From: Oikopleura dioica
Lineage: Eukaryota > Chordata > Appendicularia > Copelata > Oikopleuridae
DNA length: 64,000 nucleotides
Direction: 5' to 3'
Assembly: GCA_907165135.1 (NCBI GenBank)
Contig: OU015566.1
Location: 3,970,501 to 4,034,500, forward strand
The position numbers were made by a program, and so were the translations under genes. Below are positions 23,527-35,000 of this stretch, one piece after another. A model generated the notes under the pieces. It worked only from the letters and a program-made list of their open reading frames with translations, made no database searches and was not told where the DNA came from. Numbering within the stretch: the stretch's first letter is position 1; every line of letters begins with the position of its first letter.

Positions 23527-25236
23527 TTACAGTTCTTCTTTTTGAGGAGCTTCGGCTTTTGCTCTTTCCCGCTCGATAGCGAGTTCCATCAGTCGTTCTT
23601 GTTCTTTGATCATGTTTTCGTAGTCGCGTTGTTTTTCCTTTTTTCGGCGGTCGTTTATTTCTTTCTGAAAAGCAAAAATTTCATTTTTTTTATATATATG
23701 ACTAAAATTTACAAAAAATTTTTTTATAAAATCATAAAAAAAAATATTTATTTTTGAATTTATTTTTTGAATATTTTTTTGAGATTTTTACGTGATTCAC
23801 ATTTAAATTTTTTCATCAATCAAGTTTTTGGTTATTACCTCGAAGGATTTGTACTCCTCCAAAATTTCCTTGGTCTTTGGCTGCTGCTTGACTTTCGATG
23901 GATTTCGGAACCTGTTACACTCGGCGTTCTTGCCTCGAAAACAGAACATGTCGTCAAGATCGGATGTTATTGGCTCCTCCGAGCTGTCCGCTGTGACGTC
24001 CTTCCAGAAACGATACAGCTCTTCTTCGCCGTGAGTTTCGACCAACTCCATGCACATTTTTGAAAATCGCGTTGGCCAAAGCTGACTAAAAAAAAGCAAA
24101 AAAATCATCAAAAATCAAACTGCACTATTTTACCTTGTTGCTGTCACTTCTCCGCGAATGTCCCAAGTTTCGAAACCCGGGCCGGTGAGTCGCCATTCGT
24201 CAAGAATAGGTTTTCCGTCTGTCTAAGAAAATTACAGCTAATTTCTTCGAAGTCGACTTACTTTGCTAAGTCCCAGGGCAGTTTGAGTGAGACCAACTCT
24301 TTCCCAATTTTTGACCTTACAAAATTCTTCCAATCTTTTTTCAGGATTTCTAGCTTTTCTTAGGCGATGGCGTCAGGAACCGACAAAAAAATTCGACGAA
24401 TTTCGCGTGGGCGGCTACTCGGTTGCTGATTGGCTGGTTGGCTAAATCTAGGCTTCTGATTGGTTTAAATTTGTCGAAATCTTTGTCGGTTCCTCCGCTT
24501 TATTTGGGATAAAAATGACCCCTTTTTATCCTTTCAAAAATGAGAAATCCTTGCCCGTCGTATAGAATATCTTCAGAAAGCTTTCTGGAATACCGAGAAT
24601 AAACCTCTTCCAGGCGCCAGAACTCCCGACCAAGATACAGAGCAATCAAACGACAAGCATCACATCGGTGACTTTTCATCATCACGGGCATATTCGCCAA
24701 GTCCGTAGTATCGTCAAGAAGCGCAAGATCCTGGCCAAGCTCAAAGTCTTTCCGGTGGTCTTCGAAAATAATCTTGAGTTCTTCAGGTGTCGCCTTGAGC
24801 ATGAAGTTTTTCTGCGCTTCTTTTTCCATTTTCGTTTGTTTGATTGTTTTCATATTGTAATTCAAGGCGTTTTTTGTTGGGTCTTCCTCGTTTGGGATGA
24901 ATTCGCGGGCCATGTTTCCGAAGTCGAATCGTTCCTCTTGAAAATGGCTCAAAAATCACTTTTTTCGGGCAGAACGAAAAAATGGAAGTGATTTTCTGAA
25001 TCAGGGTTTTGATTAGCCGGTAGGCAAAATACAGCAATCTTATTGGTTATTCAAAAACTCACTTCCATTTTTTTGTTTTGTCCGTTTTTTTTCATCAAAA
25101 AAAAATTTTAGTCGAATATTTTTTCTTTTTTTTTTTATTTTTTCTTCAATTTTAAGCCCTGCTCTGGTGGAATAAAACTGTCTTCATCATCTCTTTGCGC
25201 AGAAACAATAAAAGGAAGAAGCTTCAAAACTTTCAT
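23527..25236 (-). CDS. MZB1/pERp1-like ER-resident protein
   Basis: The start at 25236 gives a signal peptide (MKVLKLLPFIVSAQ). The protein then has a Cys-containing saposin-like motif (HRCDACRLIALYL), EEFCKVKNW, and a WPTRFSKMC segment followed by GEEELY. These match the conserved core of MZB1/pERp1 proteins, including the spacing of paired Cys. The C-terminus is a long charged helix ending KEEL, an ER-retrieval signal. In vertebrates MZB1 aids folding and secretion of immunoglobulins, so a homologue here implies an older role in ER folding. Sure exons: 24134-24222, 23839-24085, 23527-23664. The first intron is either GA-AG (24948-25147) or GC-AG. The donor of exon 2 is uncertain because an element occupies the next intron. 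Confidence 0.8.
24370..24497. mobile_element. GCGTGGG-family element in the MZB1-like gene
   Basis: Termini CAGGAACCGACAAA and TTTGTCGGTTCCTCC are inverted, and the GCGTGGGCGGCTACTCGG core and CTGATTGG boxes are present. It sits between the second and third coding exons. Confidence 0.8.
24980..25070. mobile_element. Small inverted-repeat element (AATGGAAGTGA ends) in the first intron
   Basis: The ends AAATGGAAGTGATTTTCTGAA and AAAACTCACTTCCATTTTTT are inverted. The interior ACAGCAATCTTATTGGTTAT recurs at 57.7-57.9 and 63.1 kb, which defines a third family. Confidence 0.7.
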
Positions 25237-26016
25237 TTTTTCCTTGTTCTTAAAATTTTTAAAATTTGACGTGAGTAATGTTTTCCTCCGGTTTTCGGCG
25301 ATTGACCGGGAGTTGAAGCACCGGTCAGTGCTGCGTCATATCAACTCAGGCAATTTTTTTTCCATGATAATTTTTTTAATGAATTGACAATCGACAATTG
25401 AACTCATTAATTTTATCTTGTTTGATTGAAAAGTGTTTGTTTATGTAGATTTTTCTCGTTTATCAAGGCCGGTCCGGACGCCGTTTAACTGGAACTCTTA
25501 TCGTTCCAGTAAAGAGCTTTATTTCCGTAAGCGGTTGATAAGATAGCTTCCGTCGGACCATTTTTATCGCCCTCTGTAGTTCACGCGAAAATATGTTTAC
25601 GCAGAATTTTTCTTTTGAACTTCGGTTTTCAAGCTATAGTATTTCGATTAGCAATAATTTTTGAAATTCAGCTTTAGTTATCAGAATGTTAACTCTTTGG
25701 GCGCGAGCCTGCCCCTATGCATTGGCAAACGCGTGGCGCTTTGAAACATAGTGAAAAAGTAGTGGTAGAATCAAAATAGTTTAGGCTATTTATAGATGCA
25801 AATTTTATCTTTTATCTCCGTCGGAAATATCTGTAAATAGCCACTGAAGATTGACCAAAAAACAGGAAGGCGGCGCGCGCTCTCCCTCTGCTTCCCCTTT
25901 TTGAAGGGAAAAGCGCGTGGATAACGACTATTTTGGCCGAGTCAGACTTTTTCTTTTTCATTTTAGAGCAAGTTATTGTAGCAAATTTAATACTTACGCT
26001 AGCCCAAAGGGTTAGA

Positions 26017-27105
26017 AAAGCGTAGAAATCGCTAAATACAGCGCTAAAGAGTCAGCGTTATACGCAATTAGCGCAGCTGCGGGGTCTTTCTTGAGAAAAA
26101 AAGCGCGATCTGGAGATGCACAAACGCGCTTTTGCCGGGAAGGGTGCTCCTGTGGCACTGTCGGGAGCTGTGACATTTGTCCTACACAAGCCGAGAGGCG
26201 CCCCACCACACAACGCATGACCAAGCTACTAGCCTTAGGGTTAGGTTAGGGTTAGGGTTAGGTTAGGGTTAGGTCAGGTTAGGGTTAGGTTAGGGTGTAG
26301 TAGCTTGCTGCAGCGCGGTGTGGTAGCGCGCCCCTCGGATAATCCGAGTCGGATTGTGTAGGACAAATGTCACGCTACTCGGCACTGTCTCTCTTGTGGC
26401 ACTTTCTCTCCCGTGGCACTTGCGCCCGCTGTGGTATACCACTGGAGAGACGGTGCCATAAGAGAGACATTTTCAACTATCAGATTCTCGAAATGATAAT
26501 TTTAGGGAGCCAACCGACCTATCTCCATGTGCGCGCCTCGCTGTTTTCCATAAGATAACTTTTTTCGATTTACATGAATTTTTGGGTGGACGATTTCAAT
26601 AGACGATTGAGTTATGTAACAATGTAACAGTTACAAAAGTTCTGTATCCTTGATATCAAGAATCCAAATTTTTGGAAAAAACTCACCGTTAGTACGAGAT
26701 ATGATTAGTTGACGAAATGACAATGAAAGGTCAAGGAAAGTTTCGTCCACGTAGAAAAATAACTTTTAATCAGAAAAAGTTCTAACGGCAAAGATAGAAA
26801 CTAAAAACTGCGGGCCACGCGCGTGGAGCTTGACCGGCGGATTCCTTAGGAAGACTATCATTTTGAAAATCTGATAGGTTCGCTTTTGAAAATGTCTCTC
26901 TTGTGGCACTGTCTCTCCTGTGGTATGCCACAACAGGCGCAAGTGCCACAGGAGAGACAGTGCCACAGGAGGCAAATATGACGAAAGTGCCACAAGAGCA
27001 CCCTTTCCGCTTTTGCCGGCATTGACGCTTCTTGACCTTGCCGCTGCGCAAATCGCGCATAATTTGGGCTCTTAAGCGCTATATCTAGCGATTTCTGCGA
27101 TTTTT
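26017..27105. mobile_element. Compound nested foldback element with telomeric core
   Basis: The outer arms AAATCGCTAAATACAGCGCT...GCGCAGC and GCGCAAATCGCGC...AGCGCTATATCTAGCGATTT are inverted. They match the arms of the 263-nt element in the EGF gene. Inside are a second inverted pair built of GTGGCAC/GAGAGAC units (about 26,380-26,560 with 26,800-27,005) and a third, 26169-26375, whose loop is a TTAGGG tract. No transposase frame is visible. Confidence 0.7.
26235..26297 (+). repeat. Interstitial TTAGGG telomere-like tract
   Basis: About nine TTAGGG/TTAGG units in a row. The flanks TGTGACATTTGTCCTACACA and TGTGTAGGACAAATGTCACG form an inverted pair around it, so the tract lies at a hairpin apex. 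Confidence 0.85.
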
Positions 27106-27464
27106 AGGCAAAATTGCGAAGTTTTGTTCAGATTTCGATTATTCAATCAGAAAAACTGTATCTCTTTATCTCTAAGATTTAATTGAAATCATAATCTAAC
27201 TATTACAATTCTTAACCAAATTTAAATTTCATCACCAAAGAGCTTTTTGAATGCGGGGTATTCTATCTCCAAAATCACGCAAAAACAATTCCTATGTCAT
27301 AAAAATTTTCGTATTGATCAAATACCAGCTATTCTACTTTTACGCGGAAAACGCGTTTACATTTACTCATCTTTGGCTTGACCTATTTGTAACATCCGAT
27401 TTGACGGTATTCTTATGTTATAATTAGACGTCCTTCACAAAATTCAAAAACTCGAAATATCAAA

Positions 27465-28889
27465 ATGATTCCAGTGTATCTTTTTCTGTCCTGGCAGCCG
27501 AGTTTCGGTGTAAATTTAACTACTGGAATCAAACAAAGCAATCAAGAGAAGATTTTTGCAGAGAAGGAAAAGCAAGAGAGCGCGCTTTTGCACGATACAA
27601 ATGACGAGAGAATTGAATTGACCAAACTGGCTTTAAACACCCATCGTCAGAAAATTTTGAGTCCGATCGGATGTGAGGATGAATGCCGAGCTATTTTCAA
27701 AGAATGTCGACTCGCTTGTGGAAGTACTTACTGTCACGCTATGTGCGACGTAGAATTCAAATGTAGGATTCTTTATGAAATTCATTTTTATTCTTACAAA
27801 TAAAGACTGCTCCGAGGAATGTTCGACTCAAACAACGACAACAACGGGTTCGACAACAATGACTATTTCTGAAAATATTCAGGTTTTCATCAGCCCGACA
27901 TTTATATACATAATTAATTTTTAAGCACATTCTAGTCATGGGGATGAGCTTGGACGCAGCATTCTTGTTTTCCTCCGATGGATCGATAATTACGGCAGCA
28001 AATATCAGTGCACCCTTAGACGACTATGTTGAAACCGCTCCACATGCTCTCATTAAAGGCGAGCTGTTTATATTTGGCGGCAACTCGGATAAACGGAAGG
28101 TATTGTGATTTTTTAATTCGACATAAATTTTTGAAGATTGCGATGCTCCAAGGCTGTGAATGGAGAGAGCAATCCGCAAGACTGATCCATAAAATGAATC
28201 ATTTGTCTGCTGCACTTGCAATCGAAAACGGTGATCAAGCGTTGATTTGCTTTCCTGCCGAATTGGAGCCGAAATACTGTGAAGTTTACGATACAATAAC
28301 ATCTGTTTCGACTCATTCCTCCAATTATTTTCATAATCATGGAAAGCTTGGCTTTTACAAGGGCCTGCCAACAACTGTGGGAAATGGTGGCACTACTTGG
28401 AAAAGTAATAATGTAGAGACTATGAGGTCGACTGGTTGGTCAAATTTAGAAGATTTTCCAAGGTATAAATAGTGAAAACTTCTCGTTATTTATCGACTCT
28501 TAGTAAGACGATAGCTGATCATGTTCTGATTGGCCTTCCAAGCGGGAGTCTTTTGCTTGCTGGGGGAAGAATATACGACTATGGTTCGATTGACCAGTTA
28601 GGAATCTGGCTTCTTCAAGATGATGTCTGGAATCAAATCGGAAATTTGCAAAACGTAAGCTTGAGAAATAATTGAGGTCAAATTTTGATTCAAGGCTCAA
28701 AAATATGGATCGGTGATAATGATTCATAATTCAATTTTCATCGTTGACGGCACTCATGATGCTTCTTCGATTGAACGTCTCGACTTCGAGGGAGATGAGC
28801 TAATCAATCATAACGTCATCGGAAAAACGATTCCAAGTATGATCCCTGTTCTTTTAGAATCGTCTTCTGGTTTCTGTGCACCGATTTAA
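27465..28889 (+). CDS. Secreted kelch-like beta-propeller protein
   Basis: Six exons (27465-27762, 27806-27882, 27926-28099, 28137-28462, 28504-28654, 28695-28889) give 406 codons with perfect phase. All introns are GT-AG and 37-43 nt long. It starts with a short hydrophobic leader (MIPVYLFLS). A Cys-rich segment (CEDECRAIFKECRLACGS) and a Thr stretch follow. Then come beta-propeller-type blocks such as LFIFGG, LLLAGGRIYDYGS and IFIVDG, consistent with degenerate kelch repeats. Kelch propellers bind protein partners; an extracellular Cys-anchored form suggests a ligand-binding or matrix role. The kelch assignment rests on the GG/G-rich strand pattern and is moderately sure. Confidence 0.75.
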
Positions 28890-29002
28890 AAGTAAAAAAA
28901 ATACAAAATTTTAAACATTGATCATGCACTTTGATTTATTCAAGGTGAAAGAATGACTGTACAAATGAGAAATATATGCATTTTGAATTTATTGGAAAAA
29001 GA

Positions 29003-32000
29003 TTATGGTTGGTAAGGTTCCGGCTTGACGCAAGGAAGTCTCATTTCGATCCTCTTGTTAGCCAAAACGACTCCGCAGTCTTCCGGTCGACAAGCGCACT
29101 CGTGGTAGCCGTCTTGGTTGAAGCAGTCTTGGATTTCGTCGCAAGCATGGTTGCCAGTGGCGCACTCGTCAATATCGATACAAGCTTGAGTTTCCTCCAC
29201 GTATTCGTATCCGCAGGGGCACACACAGACAAAGGTTCCGTAGAGGTTGCAACAAGCGATGTCGGCGCCACAGATGTCAGGATCGACGTCGCACTCGTTT
29301 ATGTCATCGCAGGTGTCGACACCGTCACCTAATATAAAGAATAGAAGAGAGTTTTTTTGCAAAATTTTCAGTTTAAATCGAGCTTACCTTCAAATCCATC
29401 GTTGCAAACGCAGTCAGCAGACAACATTTGTCCGAGAGCATTTTCAACTGTCTCACAGCTTGCTTCATCGTGGCAATCGCAAGGAATCTTCTCGCATTCG
29501 CCGAGAATATTTCGCTGGTACTTGTCTTTGCAGTAGCATTCTCCTTGGCGGCAGACTTCGTTTGGTCCGCAAATCGGGTCGCAGTACGGGTAGCATTCGC
29601 CGGTGAGGTAATCCTTGTAGTAGCCAGGTTTGCACTTGCACTCGCGGAAGAAGCAAGCCTGATTGCTGCCGCACTCCTCCTCGCAGCACTCGCCTTGGTA
29701 GCCCGTTCCGAAGAATGGGTCCACACAGCCGTCGCAGATGTAGCTTCCATCCGTGTTGACGCAGATTCCGTTGACATCGCAGTTGTGAGTTTCGTCCAAA
29801 CACTCGTCAATGTCCTCGCATTCCAAGGGATCAGAGTTTTCAACAGCGTAGTAGCCGGGTTTGCAAACACATTCGCCGTCCACATTTCGCTGCTTTTCTG
29901 GACAGATCTTTTCGCAATCCTTTCCGTTGCCTTCGTAGCCTTCTTTGCAGAAACAGTCGAAGCTGCCTTCAGTGTTTCTACAGATGGCATTTTCATGGCA
30001 GTCGTCCAGCTCGTCACCGCACTCGTCTGTATCGCAACAAGTTTCGCCAGTTCCGTAGTAGCCTGTTTTGCACTCGCATTCGAAAGGAATTCCATCCACT
30101 GAAGGATTTTTGTCGATGCATTTGGCGTTGTTACTGCACATATTTTCCTATTCAGAGTTGAAAATTTTGCCAGAGAAACGCGGAAATCGCTAGATAAGGC
30201 GCTAAAGAGTGAGCGTTATGCGCGATGCGCGCAGCGGCATTTTCTATCTAGAAAAAAATATGCACATTCTGAATCTGAAGAACCTTGCTTTTGCCGGCAT
30301 TGGCGCTTCTAGACCCCGCCGCTGCGCTAATTGCGCATAAAAACGGGCTCTCCAGCCCTTTATCTAGCGATTTCTTCGCTTTCAGACTTTTGCTTTCAAA
30401 ATTTCCAACTCTGTTCCTGTTCGCATTCGTTGACATTCCCACAGGAAATCTGCCCATTTGAGAGCTGAACCGGTGCAGATCCAGAAGCACAGAGGCACTG
30501 GTAGCTTCCTTGGAGATTTTTGCATTCCATGTTGTCAGAGCAGCCGATTGTCAGGCACTCATTTACATCGACGCAAACATCGTTGATGAGTTCGTATCCA
30601 TCAGCGCAGGTGCAAATGCCTTCCGGACCAGTTCCGTCGAGAATGCAAGTTTCGCCGTCAAGACAAGAAGGCTCGCAGATTGCTACTGATGGCTGGCATT
30701 CTGTGAAGCCATTTCCTTCCGTTCCTGGTGGGCATTTGCACTCGTAAAGCTCGTTGTTCGTATTCGTAATGTCGTCACAGATCGCGCTTGGGTCGCAAAG
30801 GTCAATGACGCCACATGCTGGGTCTTTGGTGCATTCGACTCCAGTGCCAGAATAGCCAGTATCGCAAGTGCAGACAAAGCTTCCTTCCAAGTTCTGACAG
30901 ATCGCATTTTCATCACAATTGTGGATCTTCTTCGCGCACTCGTCGTAGTCTTCACAGACATCGTTGATATTGACGTACCCATCAGGGCAATTACAGACGT
31001 AACCGCCGAAATAATTATGGCAGACAAAAAGGTCGCCACAGACAGATTCGAGACACTCGTTGACATCTTCGCAGACTCCGTTGTTGTCGACAAATCCGCT
31101 AGCGCATTTGCACACGAACTCGTCGATCGTTTCTTCATATACGCAGACTTCAGATGGCTCACAAACAACTGGACAGGTAGCCACAACGGTCTTGGCATAG
31201 CAGAAGTAGCCATCACCGTCGTATCCTGGGGGACAAGCGCAAGAGTACTCTCCATCGAGGTTGGTACACTCAGCGAGATCGTGACATAGATGGATATTTT
31301 CGGTACATTCATCGACATCCTCACAGATTCCTGTATCAGCGTTTCTAGCGTAGCCATCTGGGCAGACGCAGATGTATGTTCCTGGAATATTGACGCACTC
31401 ATCCTCAGTGAGCCAACAATCGTGCTGATCAGTGGCACATTCGTTGATGTCGAAACACTCGATCATTGGATCGCCGGCCGTATAGCCTTCTTTGCAATGG
31501 CAACTGGTGTCACCGACGCATTCAGCATTGATGCCGCAGATTGGGCATTGTGGAATGCAACAAGTTCCATCACCAGTGTATCCAGGTGGACAAGTGCAGG
31601 TAAAAGAGCCGCCAGTATTCAAGCAAATAGCGACTGGGTCACAAGGGGAGTAGGAACATTCGTTGACATCGATGCAAGCTCCATCAACGTCTACGTATCC
31701 CTCGGGACATTTGCACATGTGGCTACCGGATAAATTGATGCATTCAGCAAGAACACCGCAAACGAAAGGAGTATCACACTCGTCGATGTCTTCACATTCG
31801 CCAGTAACTGCATTTCTCGTGTAGCCGCTGATACACTCGCATCGAGTAGTAGCAGTTGACTTGCCATTTGGAAGCGAGATAAAGTCCATCACGCAGACTT
31901 CAGTTGGAGAGCAAGCTGGGCATTCTGGAAGACAGTCGAAACCATTACCAATGTAGCCATTGGTACAGCGACATTCGAAGGATCCTTCGGTATCGAAGCA

Positions 32001-35000
32001 ATCCGCATCGATGTGGCAGAGATCATTAGTGATAGTACATTCGTCGACGTTGACACATTGGCCATCATCGAACTCGTATCCTTCAGGACATTCACAGTGA
32101 AAACTTCCTATTGTGTTGATACAGAGGGATTGAGAGCAAAGCGTGATATCGTCCGTACACTCATCAATATCCTCGCATTCGACTGGATCAGATCCGGCAA
32201 TGAGCTTATATCCAGTTTGGCAGACACATTCGACATCTGATTTGCCAGCTTGAAGAGTGCAATACGTATTTGGTCCACAAGAATCGTCCATTGTTGGTGA
32301 GCATTCAGGGAAGCAGAAGCAGCCGTCTCCATGGAAGCCGGAATTACATTTGCATTCCCAAGAGCCGATTGTATTGATACAATCAGCGTTTGCATCGCAA
32401 TTATGTAAATCAAGATCGCACTCGTCAACATCATCGCAGAGCCAAGAAGTGGTGTTCCTTTCGTAGCCTTGTGGACATTCGCAGGTGTAGCTTCCGTAAG
32501 TATTGACGCAGATTTCGACGGGCGACTGAAGATGGCAAACATGTACTGTATCATCTTCGCATTCGTTGATATCGATACAGTCAACCAAAGGATCGCCAGT
32601 TGTTCCCGATGGACATTCGCAAAATGGCTCGTTGGTGTTATCATAGACGCAGAAAGCATTTCCAGCGCATGGTGGGCAGATCTTTGTGCATTTGAATCCA
32701 TCACCGAAGTAGTCCGCTGGACATGAACAGGTATAAGAGCCGATCGTATTGTCGCAAATTCCAACATCGCTGTCACAAAGATGTGTCTTATCATTGCATT
32801 CGTGGATGTCAAGGCAAGCATCATTGACAAGTTGATAGCCTTCAGGACAATAACAGTAATCACCATTTCCAATGAGATCCGCATCTCGGTTAGCAACTTG
32901 TGAACATTCGCAATCATAGCTTCCGATTGTGTTGACGCAGTCAGCATTTGTATCGCATTTGTGAGTTTGGTCATCACACTCATTTATGTCGATACAAATA
33001 TCACTAGTTCCCGCTTGATGTTCATATCCAGCTGGGCATTCGCAAATAAATGAGCCGATTGTATTGACGCACTCGGATTTTATCGCGTCGCAGTTGTTCA
33101 GAGTCTCATCTTCGCACTCATTGATATCAATGCAAATGTCGTTTTCCATGAAGAATCCATCCTTGCACTTGCAGTATGCTTGTCTTGATGAAGGATCAAT
33201 GAAGCAGTATCCGAAAGTGCCACAGTCAGGTGGGCAAATTTCGTGACAGAATTTACCATCTCCCTCCCAACCGGTTTCGCAGGTACAAGTGTGAGAGCCT
33301 TGGAGATTATCACAGATAGCATGTGAGTCGCATTCGTGAAGTTCTTGGTCTGCGCATTCATTAATGTCAATGCACACTCGAGAGCCGTCAGGTTCGTAGC
33401 CATTTCGACAGACGCAGTTGTAATCACCGTCGCAGTTTCGACACTCTTCTGTGATCGGATTGCAGGAGCTTGTTCCAGTAGTGCATTCGTTGATGTCAAT
33501 GCAGTTTCCGGGATTGGCAGGGTCAAACTCATAGCCTGGTAGACAAGTACACGCTCTTGAATTCAATGGAGCGTCTATATCGCAATCAGTATTAACGCCG
33601 CATGTGGAGCAATCCGGAATGCATTCGAATCCGGAAAGAATGAATCCAGCGTGGCAACCACATTCATATCCTCTGTTGAGAGTGAGATCGTAAAGTGTGT
33701 TAAGGCAGTCAGCATTGTTATCGCAGAGATGAGTCTGATCAGTACACTCGTCGACATCTTCGCAATCACCAGCAGCGTTTCTGAAGTAGCCGATGTCACA
33801 TTCGCATCGAACGCTTCCGATAGTGTTAACACATGACTCGTTTGGCAAAGTACACGTGAATGGAGGATTATCGGTACATTCATTCACATCGACACAGGTA
33901 AGATTAGTCGGCCAAATGCCAAGAGAGGCAAAGCCTGTGTCACAGATGCAACCCATGTTTCCACTTGCCAGCATACCGCAATGGGCGTCTTCTGGGCAAG
34001 AATCAGGGCAGTCCAAGCAGGTGTAACTTCCATCTACGTCGAGACAAGCTTCCTCACAGATGGATGCATCTGTACATTCATTGACATCGATGCAATCAAG
34101 TTTCTGTTGAGCCCTTTTAGCATCCGGAGAAAGAGCATCTCCATCTTCATAGCCAGGTAGACATTCACAGTCAGCAAATCCGCTCGTTTCGTTGACAAGG
34201 CACATGGTGTTAAAGCCGCAAAGATCGCACTCGAGAGCGCAGGGAAGCTCTGTTTCATTGAAGCAATTTCTGCCGTTTCCGAAAACAGTCGTATCAGGAG
34301 GACACTCGCACTCGTATGATCCTACAGTGTTGGTACATGTTGCGCGGATGTGGCAGTCGTGTACATCAATTGAATCTTCGCACTCATTAATGTCAACACA
34401 TTCATCAGTTGTTGAGTTATATCTGTAACCGGTGTTACAAATGCATGTGAAAGATCCTGCCGTATTGTAGCACTCTTCATTGTTGCCACAAGGGTCGGCA
34501 AGAACGCCATCGGTACATTCATTTGTATCTTCGCATAAGTCACCATTAGGGATCAAACCAATGTCACACTCGCATTCGAGCGCGGTTTTTGCTGGATTGA
34601 CAAGGCAATGTTGAGTCTGGTGGCAAAGTGGATCACATTCAATTACGACCCAATCGCAGTCGACACCGTTCCATTCGTATCCATAGGGACAATGGCAATC
34701 GTAGCTTCCCATAGTGTTCATACATTCCATGGTCAAATCTGGCTCGCCAGTGATACTTGCCGGAACGATGATTGATGAACAAGTGTGAGTACTCTCCTCA
34801 CACTCATGAATATCAATGCATGTTGAATTTGTCGCATCTTCCCATTTATATCCAACATCGCATTCACAAGCCGGCCTGTTATCTGTAATAATGCAATGAG
34901 AATTCTCAATGGCGCCACACTCTGCTTCGCAATCGACCTCGTAGCACATTTTTCCATTTCCAGCGAAATTGCCAGTTGCGCACTCGCACTCGTAAGAGCC

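Larger units (their letters stand above)
25237..27464. other. Intergenic stretch dominated by a compound palindrome
   Basis: No gene was found. The left part (25,237-26,016) is unstructured. A TGATAAG motif near 25,526 lies about 290 nt upstream of the MZB1-like start. The remainder is the compound element described at 26017-27105. Confidence 0.5.

Noticed and set aside
26000-27060. Possible CRISPR-like array (repeated GTGGCAC and GAGAGAC units)
   Set aside because: The units are in inverted rather than direct orientation, spacing is irregular, and the surrounding genes are eukaryotic.
30167-30375. tRNA-like stem pairs in the element arms (GCGCTAAAGAG etc.)
   Set aside because: The pairing is the element's long inverted repeat. 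No anticodon arm or T-loop consensus is present.
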